Below are positions 43,031-53,805 of a stretch of DNA of 64,000 nt, in pieces. The DNA comes from Simmondsia chinensis (lineage: Eukaryota > Streptophyta > Magnoliopsida > Caryophyllales > Simmondsiaceae), in contig JAGTTD010000001.1 of the NCBI GenBank assembly GCA_018398585.1, positions 9,674,501 through 9,738,500 on the forward strand. The letters are read 5' to 3'. The notes under the pieces are model-generated. The model did not search any database. It had not been told where the DNA came from and was given only the letters and a program-made list of their open reading frames with translations. Each line of letters opens with the position of its first letter. Positions within the stretch are counted from its first letter, which is position 1. A program made the position numbers and the translations under genes.

Positions 43031-43900
43031 CAGCCTGTGATTGGTGTTACAATTGAGCTAAAGCCAAGAACAAAGCGTCTGTAAAATGACGTTAGGCCAT
43101 GGAAACTACGTGCTTAGCTAACTCTCTTCGGTTGGGGCAAGTCACGGATGGCTTCGATCTTCCCCTCATCAGTGAAGATACTGTCTTTGGAAATGATAAA
43201 CCAAAGGAAGGTCACTCTCTCCCTCATAAACTCAAACTTCTTTTATGTTATGAACATATTTTGAGTCCTCAGAGTATGGAGAACCTTTCTCAAATGATCA
43301 ATGTGCTCACTACGATCATGGCTATAAATCAAAATGACATCAGAATAAGTGATGATGAACTTGCCAGTAAATGGATATAATACCTGGTTCATAAACCTCA
43401 TGAATGTGCTAGGCGCGTTGGACAGCCCAAACGGCATGACCAACCATTGATAAAGACCCTCCCTTGTCTTGAAAGCCGTCTTCCATTCATCTCTGGAAGA
43501 GATGCGGATCTGATGGTAGCCACTCTTGAGGTCTAGTTTTGTAAAAACTTCGGCGCATTGAAGCTGGTCTAACAGATTATCTAGCCTCGAAATGGGAAAG
43601 CGGTAACGTACTGTTATCTTATTTATGGCGCTGCTATCCACACACATTCGCCAGCTTCTATCTTTCTTTTTGCATTAGTAAAGCCGGAATAGTGCAAGGG
43701 CTCTCCTGGATAAAACCTTTGGCGAGCAGCTCTTCTACTTGGCATCTAAGTTCTTCGTGCTCAGATGGGCTCATGCGATAATGAGGCTTGTTTGGCAAAG
43801 ACGCACCAGGAACCAGATCAAATATGTGCTGAATGTCACGTAAAGGCAGTAGTGTGGCTGGTAAGTCCTCCAGGAACAATTCTTTCAACAATGACACGAC
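43030..43900 (-). pseudogene. G3 gypsy reverse transcriptase
   Basis: [20 protein letters not shown] appears at about 43770. After a frame loss at about 43660 come [28 protein letters not shown] and [13 protein letters not shown]. The active site reads [12 protein letters not shown], where the family has Y-F-D-D. The second catalytic Asp is Val, so this RT is dead. Confidence 0.85.
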
Positions 43901-44629
43901 CTCACTCGGTAACTCTTTGAGAACAACATCACCTTCCCAATCAAAATGAACACAACTTTTGTGGTGCCAATTTCTCTAACAAACATGGCACAACCCTGAA
44001 CGTTGGGATGTTGAGCTCTAGGAGCCTTTGGCTTCTCTTCCTTCTTCGGCAATAGTACGGTCTTGACCCCCTCGAAAAGGAAACTATATGTGTTCCTCCT
44101 CCCATCGTGAACAGCTCCTCGGTCATACTGCCAAGTACGCCCCAATAACAGGTGGCATGCGCTACATCGCACCATACCCCTTCCTTGTACTTAGGCCCAA
44201 TGGAAAATTCACAAAGCTTCGTTTGGAAACCATTACTTGATTTCCTTTCTTCAACCAAGACAGCTTATAAGAATGAGGGTGTGCTGCTGTTGCCAGTCCC
44301 AACTTAGTAACTGCCTTCTCGAAAATTACATTCTCACAACTTCCCGAGTCTATAACCACATGGCAAATTTTGTCACCGATAGTGCACGTTGTCTGGAAGA
44401 TATTATTTCTCAACCAGCCGTCCCCCTGTTCATTCCTTGGCATGAAGCAGACACTCCTAACAACCAATAATTGACCTTCATCTCCCGCTACAACATCTTC
44501 CCCAGCTTCCGCCAGGTCTTCTTGACCATCCTCATCAATGGTCTCATCTTCTTCACCCCTAGGCTTATTAATGAGAAGGGTTTTACCTGGTCTGTCACCC
44601 TTTCGGCATACGGTGGCCCGGTGGCCCAT
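43885..44629 (-). pseudogene. G3 nucleocapsid end and protease
   Basis: The region starts at the zinc-knuckle end (M-G-H-R-A-T-V-C-R-K-G-D-R), passes an acidic linker and reads H-V-V-I-D-S-G-S-C-E-N-V-I-F-E-K, an intact retropepsin D-S-G. Then come W-L-K-K-G-N-Q-V-M-V-S-K and, after a frame change, C-H-L-L-L-G-R-T-W-Q-Y and N-T-Y-S-F-L-F-E-G-V-K. It parallels the G1 protease at 25500-26130. Confidence 0.75.
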
Positions 44630-45537
44630 TTCTCTGCACTTGAAGCAATGTATCCTCTATGAGCCAACTACCTCTTCATTTATCTGCTTCCTGATATTTA
44701 TGGACTGTGGTCTGTTTTGGTCGTTTTGATATTTAATTGGTCGTACGCGGTTCAAATCTCTACCTACTTGTGCGTTCCAGATCCCGCTAGAAGAGCGACA
44801 TCTCTACTGCCTTTCCATATTTACAGCTCTCTAAGATGCCTCAGCCACGGTAAAAATATCAAACATATTGAGCACATCCTGGATGGGCTCCCTTAGGCCG
44901 CCAATAAAACCATCTGCCAGCTATTCCCCCTGACTCCACCAAGTCATTTTTGGCGACCAGGGAATTAAATTCTGCAGTATATTCTTCCACAGATTTGGAG
45001 CCTTGGCACAACCCCTGTAGGTGTTGGTAAATCATCCATGCATGGTTGTGTGGCAAAAAGGTTCCTCAAAGGTGCTTCTTCATCTTCTCCCACAACTCAA
45101 CCTAGGACTTTCCTTACCGGAACCAAGCTTGCTTCAATTGATGCTACCAGGCGGCTGCTCTACCCCGAAGGCGGGTAGCAATGAGTGGCACCTGCTTCTT
45201 TTCGGGTATAACAAATTGGAGTCCAGATTTCCACCTCCGATCATCACGATCATCAACATGGCGTTGGTGGCGTCTAAATCTTGGCTCTAGTAATTCTTCA
45301 TCTTGAAATAAACTCAGCATTCGGTCATTCGAATCTTCACCTATTGCACCCAGTGAGGGTGGGCGTTGGGCCGAACTCTTGGTGGGAGATCATGATTGGC
45401 CCTGAGTTAAATCAAGCAGTGCTCGATTCACCGGAATCTCTCTTCTAATTCCTCAAGTTTCCTTCGTGCTGTTGGTGTAGGTCACGGTCAGTAACGTCTT
45501 CCATGGTGGCATTCCTCTGTTGTCTAGATGGGGCCAT
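44630..45537 (-). pseudogene. G3 gag
   Basis: It starts with M-A-P-S-R-Q-Q-R-N-A-T-M-E-D-V-T-D-R-D at 45537, the same opening as G1. The capsid part is in several frames; the best preserved is L/M-P-H-N-H-A-W-M-I-Y-Q-H-L-Q-G-L then V-E-E-Y-T-A-E-F-N-S-L at 45056-44860. A deletion near 45215 removes part of the E-F-N-G-G region. Pseudogene. Confidence 0.7.
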
Positions 45538-45554
45538 TGTTCAAGAAACGAACA

Positions 45555-45570
45555 GTGCTCTGATACCAAA
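45555..45570 (-). other. G3 primer binding site (tRNA-Met)
   Basis: Minus strand TTTGGTATCAGAGCAC directly follows the 5' LTR. Confidence 0.85.
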
Positions 45571-46015
45571 TAATGCAGCGCGTGGTAGAAAAATGGGGTA
45601 TGGAATGGTTTGATGGCCTTCCCTTTGAATTTTATTAAATAAAATAACGAAGAGGATGATAAACTCGTTTCTCACATTCAGAGAAAGCGAGGATACAGTG
45701 GAAATATACTTCAAAATAATCTAAAAAATTGGATGCCTAACACTAGCTTCTCCCTTACTTATAGAGAGGATGACTAAGGGAATTTGAATTCAAAATTTAA
45801 ACACAAGTTTACACTATTTTAGGGAAGTCATCAAATCAGCAAACAAAGAAAATAATCAAATAACTTAACAAAATCAGCAAAATCTCAGCAAAAATCTTGG
45901 CTGGATCATTGGCCAAATTCAACGATCTGTTAGCCTTCACCAAGCTTCCTGCCGCTACCACTTCAGTCTCTGTACTGCCCTGGTACTGCTCGTCTTACCT
46001 TAGCTAGTTGCATCA
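45571..46015 (-). repeat. G3 5' LTR
   Basis: Right LTR, 445 bp, starting TAATGCAGCG (first G mutated to A) and ending TTGCATCA. Confidence 0.85.
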
Positions 46016-46580
46016 TGACTTTTATTCTTTCCAGTTACTATGCGTACTGAATGTTCTACATAAGTCAAATCTTCTTGTACTTGCAACAGTTCATGTCGTA
46101 TCACGTGACAAGGTTAATAAATATACTTCTTTAATTGAGAAACATGAAACACATCATGTACCCCAGACAATTCCACCGATAGGGCTACCTTATAAGCTAC
46201 GTCCCCAACTTTCTTCAAAATCTCAAATGGTCCTAAAAAACATGGACTTAATTTACCCCTTCTTCAAAATCTTATCAAATGTCTAGTTGAGGATACTTTT
46301 AGATAAACGCGTTCACCTACTGAAAACTCCAATGGTCTTCTATACTTGTTCGCCCAACTCTTTTGTCCATCTTAACTTATATTCATTTTCTCTTTAATCA
46401 ACTTGACACTTTCCGTAGCATCTTATATAATCTTAGGACCTAGTAATTTTCTTTCTCCAACATCATTCCAAAACAAGGGAGTTCTGCATCTTTGTCCATA
46501 CAAAGCCTTATATGGTGCCATTCCAATGCTAGAATGGTAACTGTTAATAGGCAAACTCTATCAAACTCATGTAACTATCC
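46016..46580 (-). pseudogene. GB integrase C-terminal domain and chromodomain start
   Basis: The minus-strand frame reads G-P-F-E-I-L-K-K-V-G-D-V-A-Y-K-V-A-L-S, then H-D-V-F-H-V-S-Q-L-K, the hallmark end of Tekay/Del integrases. It continues V-Q-E-D-L-T-Y-V-E-H-S-V-R-I-V, the linker into the chromodomain that resumes at 40912 beyond G3. Confidence 0.75.
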
Positions 46581-47180
46581 TAACTACCCCCAAGGTCTAT
46601 AACACAGGCACGCAACATGTCCTCCAATGTTTGAATAGTCCTCTCAGTCTGCCCATCTGTTTGACGATGGTAAGTGGTACTCAAACTTAGTTTAGTTCCC
46701 AAAGGTTTCTGGAGGCTCTCCCAAAACCTAGACACAAACCTTGGGTCTCTATCAGAAACAATCTCAACTGGTATACCATGCAACTGCAACAAAACATTAA
46801 TGTATAACTCTGCTAACTTATCTAATGGAGCACCAAATCTAATAGGAAGAAAGTGCGCGCTTTTTGTAAGTCTATCCACAATGACACAAATCACATCATT
46901 CTTCCTAACAATCCTCGGTAGGCCAACCACAAAATCCGTGGAAATTCGATCCCATTTCTATTCAGGCACTTCTAATGGCTATGGTAATCCACGAGGCTTT
47001 TGGTGCTCGGCTTTCACCTGTAGACAAATCAAGCACTTAGCCATAAAATCAGTAATATCTCACTTCATGTCTCTCCACCAAAAGCAACTTCTTAGGTCTC
47101 GGTACATCTTCATGCCTCTAGGATGTATTTAAAAGCGAGAAATGTGTGCTTCTTCCATGACATACCTCTTAATTGCGGGA
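46580..47180 (-). pseudogene. GB gypsy integrase core
   Basis: K-W-D-R-I-S-T-D-F-V-V-G-L-P carries the first Asp. V-I-V-D-R-L-T-K-S-A-H-F-L-P-I, V-S-D-R-D-P-R-F-V-S-R-F-W (second Asp) and R-Q-T-D-G-Q-T-E-R-T-I-Q-T-L-E-D (catalytic Glu) follow. All three acids are kept. The zinc-finger region upstream is broken by frame changes at about 47130-47170. Confidence 0.8.
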
Positions 47181-47600
47181 TCATCAGGTACACATAGTCT
47201 ATCTCCAAAATACAATGTTTTATCATCATGTAGCAAAAAGTTTGAAGCTTCTCCATTGGACACCTTACCTTTCCTCCTCACTAAAAAGGAATCATTTCAC
47301 TGCTCGATCTTGATCTTCTCTAACAATGGTTGTTGTGCAACCAGATTGGCTAAAACACCACCCTTCTTATAACGAATGCACACCTCAATCTGCATGTCCT
47401 CCAAATCTCTAAGTAGCTTTGGCTAAGAATTGATTAGAGCAGCTAAGTTGCCCATTGACTTCTTACTCAGTGCATCTGTAATGCTTTCCCAGGATGGTAA
47501 TTATTGGTCACATAATAGTCCTTGATTAACTTCGACCATCTCCTTTGCCTCAAGTTGAACTTTTTTTGATTAAAAAAGTATTTCAAGCTTTTGTGGTCTG
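47180..47600 (-). pseudogene. GB RNase H end / integrase zinc-finger linker
   Basis: A broken linker between the RNase H domain and the integrase zinc finger, with partial motifs such as [17 protein letters not shown] near 47560, the Tekay connection-domain wording. No complete frame. Confidence 0.55.
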
Positions 47601-48141
47601 TATAAATCTAGCAAGGTCCACCATAGAGGTAATGTCTCAAAATCTTCAAAGCGAATATCACTGCTGCCAACTTCAGGTCATGGGTTGGATAATTATTTTC
47701 ATGAAGCCTTAATTGTCGGGACGCATAGGATATCACATTCTCATTATGCATTAGTACACAACCTAGCCCTTTCTTTGAAGCATCACTGTAAATGACAAAG
47801 TTACCCTCATCAGTAGGTAGTGCAAGTACAGGGGTGGATACTAACCTCTTCTTCAACTCTTGAAAGCTGCTTTCACATTCATCTGTCCACTCGAATTTCA
47901 CTCCTTTTTGAGGCAAATGAGTGAGGGGAAGTGCAATTTGTGAAATCCCCTCAATGAATCTTCTGTAGTAACCAGCCAGTCCCAAGAAGCGTCTAACCTT
48001 TATTGCATTTGTGAGCGGATTCCACTCCATTGCCGCTTCAACATCCCTTGAATCCATTGAGATCCCATCCTTGGATACCACATGGACTAAGAATGCCACT
48101 CTGTTAAGCCAGAACTCACATTTACTCAACTTGGCATACAA
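47600..48141 (-). pseudogene. GB gypsy RNase H and RT thumb
   Basis: An open frame of 177 codons reads [35 protein letters not shown]. The RNase H part has [26 protein letters not shown] and [15 protein letters not shown], where the expected catalytic Glu of D-L-E-L-A-A is Lys. Probably inactive. Confidence 0.8.
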
Positions 48142-48668
48142 ATGATTCTCATGTAGGGTTTATAATACCCTCTTTAGATGTTCATTGTGCTCCTCCCTAC
48201 TCTTAGAGTAGATCAGTATGTCATCTATGAATACAACTATGAATCAATCCAGGTATTGTGGAAACACCCTATTCATCAAATCCATGAAAGCTGCAGGCGC
48301 ATTCGTGAGCCCATAAGGCATAACTAAGAATTCATAATGGCCATACCAGGTTCGAAAAGCAGTCTTAGCCACATCCTTCTTAATCTGTAGTTGATGGTAT
48401 CTAGATCGGGGGTCAATTTTGGAAAAGACCTTAGCACCTTGAAACTGATCAAACAAGCCTTCAATTCGAGACAAGGGATACTTGTTCTTAACAGTCACCT
48501 TATCCAGTTCTCTATAATCAATGCATAATCTCAGACTACCATCTTTCTTCTTCACAAACAATACTGGAGCATCCCATGGTGAGACAGTAGGTCGAATGAA
48601 GCTTTTGCCTAACAATTCTAGGAGTTGCACCTTTAATTCACGTAGTTTAGAACGAGCTTTCGATATGG
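48142..48668 (-). pseudogene. GB gypsy reverse transcriptase (palm)
   Basis: From the element-D junction at 48668 the frame reads P-I-S-K-A, then [68 protein letters not shown]. After one stop comes F-I-D-D-I-L-I-Y-S, an intact active site. Insertion of D separated it from the protease half at 53237. Confidence 0.85.
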
Positions 48669-48673
48669 GTCCA
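48669..48673. repeat. Element D target-site duplication, left copy (GTCCA)
   Basis: GTCCA here and GTCCA at 53237-53241 are identical and lie in the GB RT frame (codons for G-P). Confidence 0.9.
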
Positions 48674-49034
48674 TGTCATGACTATAATAGATGGGTATTT
48701 GAAAATGAGTGTGACTAGATCATGGTTGTAATTAGAATAAGTCTTTGATGATATTCTAGTAGCATCAATGTAATAGAGTCATGTATTAGCTATTAGTGAA
48801 GTTATGTATTAGCTTAAGGTCAATTTGTTAGTTAGCTTGAGATTACTATAAGTAGTGGAGCTCATCTATTGTAATGGCAACTTTTAATCAATACAACTGT
48901 CTCTTTGAGATAACCTCTCTTTCTCATCTAACCTTCTCTCTATTTCTCATCCCCTTCACTTCTCTTCTCATCTAAGTCTCTTTGATTCTATCCTTCCCCT
49001 AGGTTATGGTTTGAGATTAGTCTCGTTCATAAGA
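48674..49034 (+). repeat. D 5' LTR
   Basis: 361 bp. The first bases TGTCATGAC correspond to TGTTATTGTCTTGAC in the 3' LTR, a 6 bp deletion next to the edge. TATA-like CTATAAGTAG at about 48847. Ends CATAAGA (CATAACA in the 3' copy). Confidence 0.85.
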
Positions 49035-49035
49035 A

Positions 49036-49049
49036 TTGGTATCATAGCC
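49036..49049 (+). other. D primer binding site (tRNA-Met)
   Basis: TTGGTATCATAGCC directly follows the 5' LTR, one mismatch to the initiator tRNA-Met site. Confidence 0.85.
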
Positions 49050-50131
49050 TTGATTGGCTTCCAAATCTAGTGCAATTTGATAGCAAATATCCTTGAATCA
49101 CATTGCAATTTGATCAAGAATTTAGTTCTGAATTCTGGTTAAAGCTTAAGGTTACTGTTACATTCAATTTCAATTGTGGGTGTTGACGAAGTGCATCAAA
49201 GCATTAGTTGAACTTGCTGCATCAGAAATTAAGTTGCACTGAATCAAGTGTGTTGATTCATGTATATACTTGATTACAATCAGACTTAGTTGGCAGTGAC
49301 AGGGGGAAGTAAGCCGTGGAAGTTTATACTACTGAATCCTACTGATCTAGATCAAAATCTGTAGAAATTGAGTAGGTAAAACTGAAGTGAGCTGCTGGGT
49401 ACGTTGATCTTGATGAAAGTCTAGAAGATCAGCTTAGCAATCTTGCAATTCATATAATTGAGGTGAAGGTATAGTTCTTGAACTTCTGAATTGCTTGTGT
49501 TCAGAATTTTTTGGTAAATCAGTGTGAGAATATCATATATATGAAAAAATATATGAAAGAATCCTCCTTCCTATATTGCTGAAGTGAGTAGTTGATCGTA
49601 TGTTGTGAAATTCTTGGTGGAATTGTGTTGCATGCAAAATAGTGTATAAGAACTTAACTGATTTCACTTGCCCAAAGAAGGCCTAACAAGAACTCAGTGC
49701 AAGTTCGTAGAAATCTGACGGTGATCTTGAGAATTGAGGTTAGAAGTGTGTTGAAATCAGTAATTGTAGCTAAGCACGAATTAATTCAGATGCATAATCT
49801 GAATTAATTAAGAAATCACCACGGTTAAGGTTTCTGGTTCGAAACTCTCTCTGATTCGAAGTTTGTTAGTTAGGGTTTGTGTCTGCGGTGTTGTTGAGCA
49901 AAGATCAAGTCCGAATCGTACATGGCAACTGATTTGGAGTTCGATTCAAGGCTTACATAGTGGTTGGATTAGAATTCGAATTGTGTTATTGTTAAACTCG
50001 AACGTGGTTGTTGCGAAGTTAGGATTGATTCTAGTAACTTGTCAGTAGAACCTTGGTGGCGATTCTGTATGCGAAATTTCTGGTCTCCTTAGCTGTGAGG
50101 GTGCGATTCTTATCCCCAGTGAGCAAGGATC
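49050..50131 (+). other. D leader region
   Basis: About 1.1 kb without a convincing frame. The first 80 bases (GCTTCCAAATC, ATTTGATCAAGAATT) match the leader of F at 63405-63325 read on the minus strand, tying the two elements to one family. Confidence 0.6.
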
Positions 50132-51814
50132 ATGGAACTCAGGGAATCAATCATGTTATCCGACACGAGCTTCGCAGTAGAACAAGAGATTGTTATAGTT
50201 AGTCCATTGAGCATTCATTTGGAGGAATGGATGGTTCGGTGTCAGCAATTACAAGATCAATGGTTGCGAGAATGGGATCAGAGGTTTTATGAGCGATGGA
50301 CTCAGAGATCGCAGTGCCATGAGGAGAAGCTTAATCAAGAGGGTGAGCTAGATGAAGTGGTTGTTATGCCTATGGTAGGCAAAGACAAAGAAACTGTCCG
50401 TGTTGATGGCTTGGGTTCAAGTCAGGTTGGAAATGTAACAAAGAAATTGCAAGTATATATTGAGATCCTATCCATTAGAAAACTGAGGTTTAAGCTCACT
50501 TTTCGGAACAAGATTGACATCAATTCGGAAGTCTCCCTTAATCAAAAGAAGTGTTTCTCAAGTAAAAGATTGAGATCATTGGAAATGCCATTGGTGAGAT
50601 ATAAAGGTAGCATTTTGGACTTCTTACTCCGCGAGAAAAATGAGTTATTTCTCGAAAAACAACATATGTTAGAGGATATTGAAGTGGGAAAAACGAGGAT
50701 GGTGTTTTGGTATGTGGAAAGACTTGGAGCTTCTTCGTGGATCAAGAGAATGCTTAAGAAAACAAGGAGTAAAGTGATTCCTAGTAGTAGTGATTCACAA
50801 GATGAGCATATTGGGATTTCAACCCACAAACAAGAGAATAGCACTGCAGAACCGAAATGTACGGCTGAAAAATATGATGCTACTGTTGTATTATCAAGGA
50901 ATACCTCACAAAATGTATTAAGTACTTTGCCATGGCACATTGGTACTCAAAATCAGAACCTGAGGTGTGCAAGGAGCTGCGGAATGAATGCACTGCCATA
51001 TTCTTTAAATGAAGAGAAGGTTCATCAAGTTGCAAACTCTTATGACAGCCTTCCTCCTGATCCGGGAGAGGAAGATCATGATTACAAGAGATTGAAATAT
51101 GAGGCTGAGCCAGAGAAAAAGTTTAATCAAGCCTCCAAAGTTTATTCCCAAGTTCAGGTAAGTCTAAGTCGTGTTTCTGGAAAATTATTTGAAGTATTAG
51201 ATGATCACAAGCTGGGTGATGAGCTGAAAATTAAGACTTTTTAGCCAAGATCTAGTAGAATTGAAGGTGATTGGGTTATGTTTGAAGTTGGAAGACCTCC
51301 TGATGCGTTGGTGGGGTCTGATTTCTGCGTGGGACTTGGAATGACAGTGCTAGATAGCAAATGGGCAAGTGTATTGAGCTCCAAACTGAGGCTATGTAAT
51401 AATCAAGCTATGAACAAAGAACATGTCCCATTGGTGCAACCAAACGTGAGGCCTCCTGAATTTGAAGTGGAGGTGCAGTACTTAAGGATTGGAGGAAATT
51501 CAAATGTTAAAATTGAGTCATTTAACCAAGATCTCTCAAGCTGGGTTACTGCAGAAGTAGAAGAAGATCTGTATGAGCCCTTGCAATGCAGTAAACAACA
51601 AGGAATTCGGAATGGAATTAGAGGTTTTGAGAAGGAGTTAAAGTTCATGAGTTGTAAGCCGCAAAATTCAGATGCTTGGTGCACACAAAGAAGTAAAGTT
51701 GCTGTTGGGGACTTGAGAAAAGTTTTGAATTCTAGCTTGGTGTTCTGTTGTGACTTATGGCTGCAGCATCTGTTAATAGTTTCGCTGGTTTGGTTGCAAC
51801 AGAGAGTTGAATAA
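50132..51814 (+). pseudogene. Unknown long reading frame carried by element D
   Basis: A 370-codon frame (50132-51244) ends in TAG. The same frame reopens at once and runs to 51814, about 560 codons with one stop. The N-terminus has a Gln/Trp-rich helical stretch (V-R-C-Q-Q-L-Q-D-Q-W-L-R-E-W-D-Q-R-F). The middle is basic and serine-rich, and later there are E-E-D-H-D-Y-K-R-L-K-Y-E-A-E-P and G-R-P-P-D-A-L-V-G. I recognise no domain. A consensus splice donor (CAG/GTAAGT) lies inside at 51157/51158. It could be a captured host gene, a diverged element-specific protein, or both fused. Confidence 0.5.
51158..51163 (+). other. Consensus-like 5' splice site inside D
   Basis: CAG/GTAAGT matches the plant donor consensus exactly, within the long frame. 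Acceptor-like TGCCTGCAG (to 52175) and TTTCTGCAG (to 52556) lie downstream. Whether they are used is unknown. Confidence 0.35.
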
Positions 51815-52841
51815 GGTGGAACAAGATGATGAAGCTGAGTTCAACAAAGCAAAAATCAGTATTGAAGATGCAGAATTTTGGAGTTCTGTCTCACAGTTGC
51901 AAGAGTATGCCGTTGCATGTTGCAAATTGAGGATTAACCGAAGTTGTTTACAAGTTGCAGCAGTAGCTGAACTTGTCTATGGAAGATTAAGTTCAATTCT
52001 AGCCGAAATTAGCTTACATAATAGCAGGAAAGTCAAGCTCAGACTAGCTTGCTCATGTGACGTTTGCATGTGTTCTGAAGTTCTATTGGGGTCAGGGGCT
52101 GAATTATTTAGCATTCTCACTTGTGTTCATGGATGTGGGATCCTATATTGCTAATCTACATCATTGTGCCTGCAGCCTTTTGAATGGAGGCTGGAAAATC
52201 TAGGAGGTTCAAACAAGATTGGAGGCATTTGTGCTCAATCTGAAAAAAATTTGTTGCACTAGGAAACAAGAAGTCAAATGTTCTTGGTGCACTTTCATTA
52301 TGTTTTGGCAAATTAAAGAAGCTTGTGTGGATTGTGTAGGAGCAATAAAAGAAGAGGTTGATGGGTCAATTGAATATGCTACCTGGACCCTTGGAAGCAT
52401 TATGAACTCGGGAAGAGGTGGACACTTTTCCCTGCACAATACAAGCGAGGTGTTATGTTGGAGCAGTACAATGGGAGGATCTGCAGCTCAGTTGTAGCTG
52501 ATGCACACTTTGTCTTTCACTTGTTTCAACACTCTATCTTTCTCATGTTTCTGCAGCAAGAGGGTGCTATTGAGCGGCGTTAATTGCATCAGAAGATTCC
52601 ATGAACTGGTAATGGGTGTTGGTGTTGGGATGATGTGGTATGATCTGGGTAGACCTCTAGATGAGTGCTATTGGCTGGAGTTGCTTAAAATTTGCATCAA
52701 CAAGTGCTTTTCAGCTGTAGATTTCATTACCCAGATGTCTTCAGATGCATATTTCAGCAAGTGTCCCTTACTTTCAGCTATTCCTTCTACAAAATAAGTG
52801 CTCTTCAAGGTTTCTCATCTTAGATTCTTGAGACAAGAATC
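51815..52841 (+). other. D 3' interior with short reading frames
   Basis: Three short open stretches lie in tandem (51807-52154, 52219-52497, 52501-52797). They encode cysteine-containing sequences (A-C-C-K-L-R-I-N-R-S-C-L; C-S-C-D-V-C-M-C-S) with no recognised domain. The acceptor-like sites suggest exons from a captured gene separated by introns, but this is only a possibility. Confidence 0.35.
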
Positions 52842-52873
52842 TTTTTTTTGGGGGGGGGGGGGGGGGGGGGGGG
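52842..52873 (+). other. D polypurine tract region with a 24-base G run
   Basis: Eight T residues are followed by 24 G residues (52850-52873) directly before the 3' LTR start TGTTATTG. A purine tract is expected here, but a G24 homopolymer is extreme. Confidence 0.8.
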
Positions 52874-53236
52874 TGTTATTGTCTTGACTATAATAGATAG
52901 GTATTTCAAAATGAGTGTGACTAGATCATGGTTGTAATTAGAATAAATCTTGATATTCTAGTAGCATCAATGTAATAGAGTCATGTACTAGCTATTAGTG
53001 AAGTTATGTATTAGCTTAAGGTCAAGTTGTTAGTTAGCTTGAGATTACTATAAGTAGTGGAGCTCATCCATTGTAATGGCAACTTTTAATCAATACAACT
53101 ATCTCTTTGAGATAACCCCTCTTTCTCATCTAACCTTCTCTCTATTTCTCATCCCCTTCACTTCTCTTCTCATCTAACTCTCTTTGATTCTATCCTTCCC
53201 CTAGGTTATGGTTTGAGATTAGTCTCGATCATAACA
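52874..53236 (+). repeat. D 3' LTR
   Basis: 363 bp, starting TGTTATTGTC and ending GATCATAACA, followed by GTCCA. Very similar to the 5' LTR, implying a fairly recent insertion compared with GB. Confidence 0.9.
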
Positions 53237-53241
53237 GTCCA

Positions 53242-53800
53242 CTACCAGGTACCATATCAACTTCAAAATCAATTTCCCTACTCGGAGGCAAACCAAGAAA
53301 ATCTTCTTGAAAGACCTCAAGGAATTCCCTCATAATGGGAATGCCATCTATCTTCATGTCATCCCTCCTACTTTCGAACATAGGACAAAGGTATTCTCGA
53401 CACCCCCTCCTCAAGGACCTTCTAGCATTCAAGGCTGAAATTATCCTAGTAAATGACTTAGAGTCTTTACTCCCTGTAGGGTGATTTAACCCATTCCCAT
53501 GATAAGCAAATTCTGGGTGGTTAGGAACCTGTAATACTACCCTTTTTCCAAAGCAATCCAAATGTGTGTGATAAGAAGACAACAAATTAATTCATATAAT
53601 CACATCAAAATCCTCTATATCTTGGAGCACTAGAAATGCTACTAACTTCATGTCACCTATTTTAATCACACAATCCTTGCACACAAGTTCAGCAATCACA
53701 TCATACCCCAGTGGGGTTGCCACACAAAAGGGTATGTCTAGCGGTTTTGGCTCACAAGTCAACTTAGAGGCAAATTTCTTAGCCACAAACAGTGGAAGGC
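53242..53800 (-). pseudogene. GB gypsy protease
   Basis: The protease reads V-L-F-D-T-R-A at about 53805, where the catalytic D-T-G has Arg for Gly. Then come L-D-I-P-F-C-V-A-T-P-L-G-Y-D-V-I-A, C-K-D-C-V-I-K-I-G-D and L-V-L-Q-D-I-E-D-F-D-V-I-I. The linker F-L-E-V-F-Q-E-D-F-L-G-L-P-P-S-R-E-I-D-F runs up to V-D-M-V-P-G-S-G, the conserved lead into RT, where D is inserted. Inactive by the D-T-R change and stops. Confidence 0.8.
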
Positions 53801-53805
53801 CCTGG

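Larger units (their letters stand above)
40913..46015 (-). mobile_element. Ty3/gypsy G3, second copy of the G1 family, nested in GB
   Basis: LTRs of 438-445 bp with TGATGCAG...CTGCATCA-type ends, a tRNA-Met primer site at the right and a polypurine tract at the left. The coding blocks are collinear with G1. The flanks (CGCT before, TGACT after) are not a clean duplication, but the chromodomain frame of GB resumes across the element. More decayed than G1: RT active site altered and gag in several frames. Confidence 0.9.
48674..53236 (+). mobile_element. Non-autonomous LTR retrotransposon D (LARD-like)
   Basis: LTRs of about 362 bp (48674-49034, 52874-53236), terminal TGTTAT...ATAACA, a perfect 5 bp duplication, a tRNA-Met primer site at the left and a polypurine tract ending in a 24-base G run at the right define a plus-strand element of 4.56 kb. 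No gag, protease, RT or integrase motif is seen in the 3.8 kb interior. It is therefore a large derivative depending on other elements. Its leader after the primer site matches that of element F. Confidence 0.9.
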
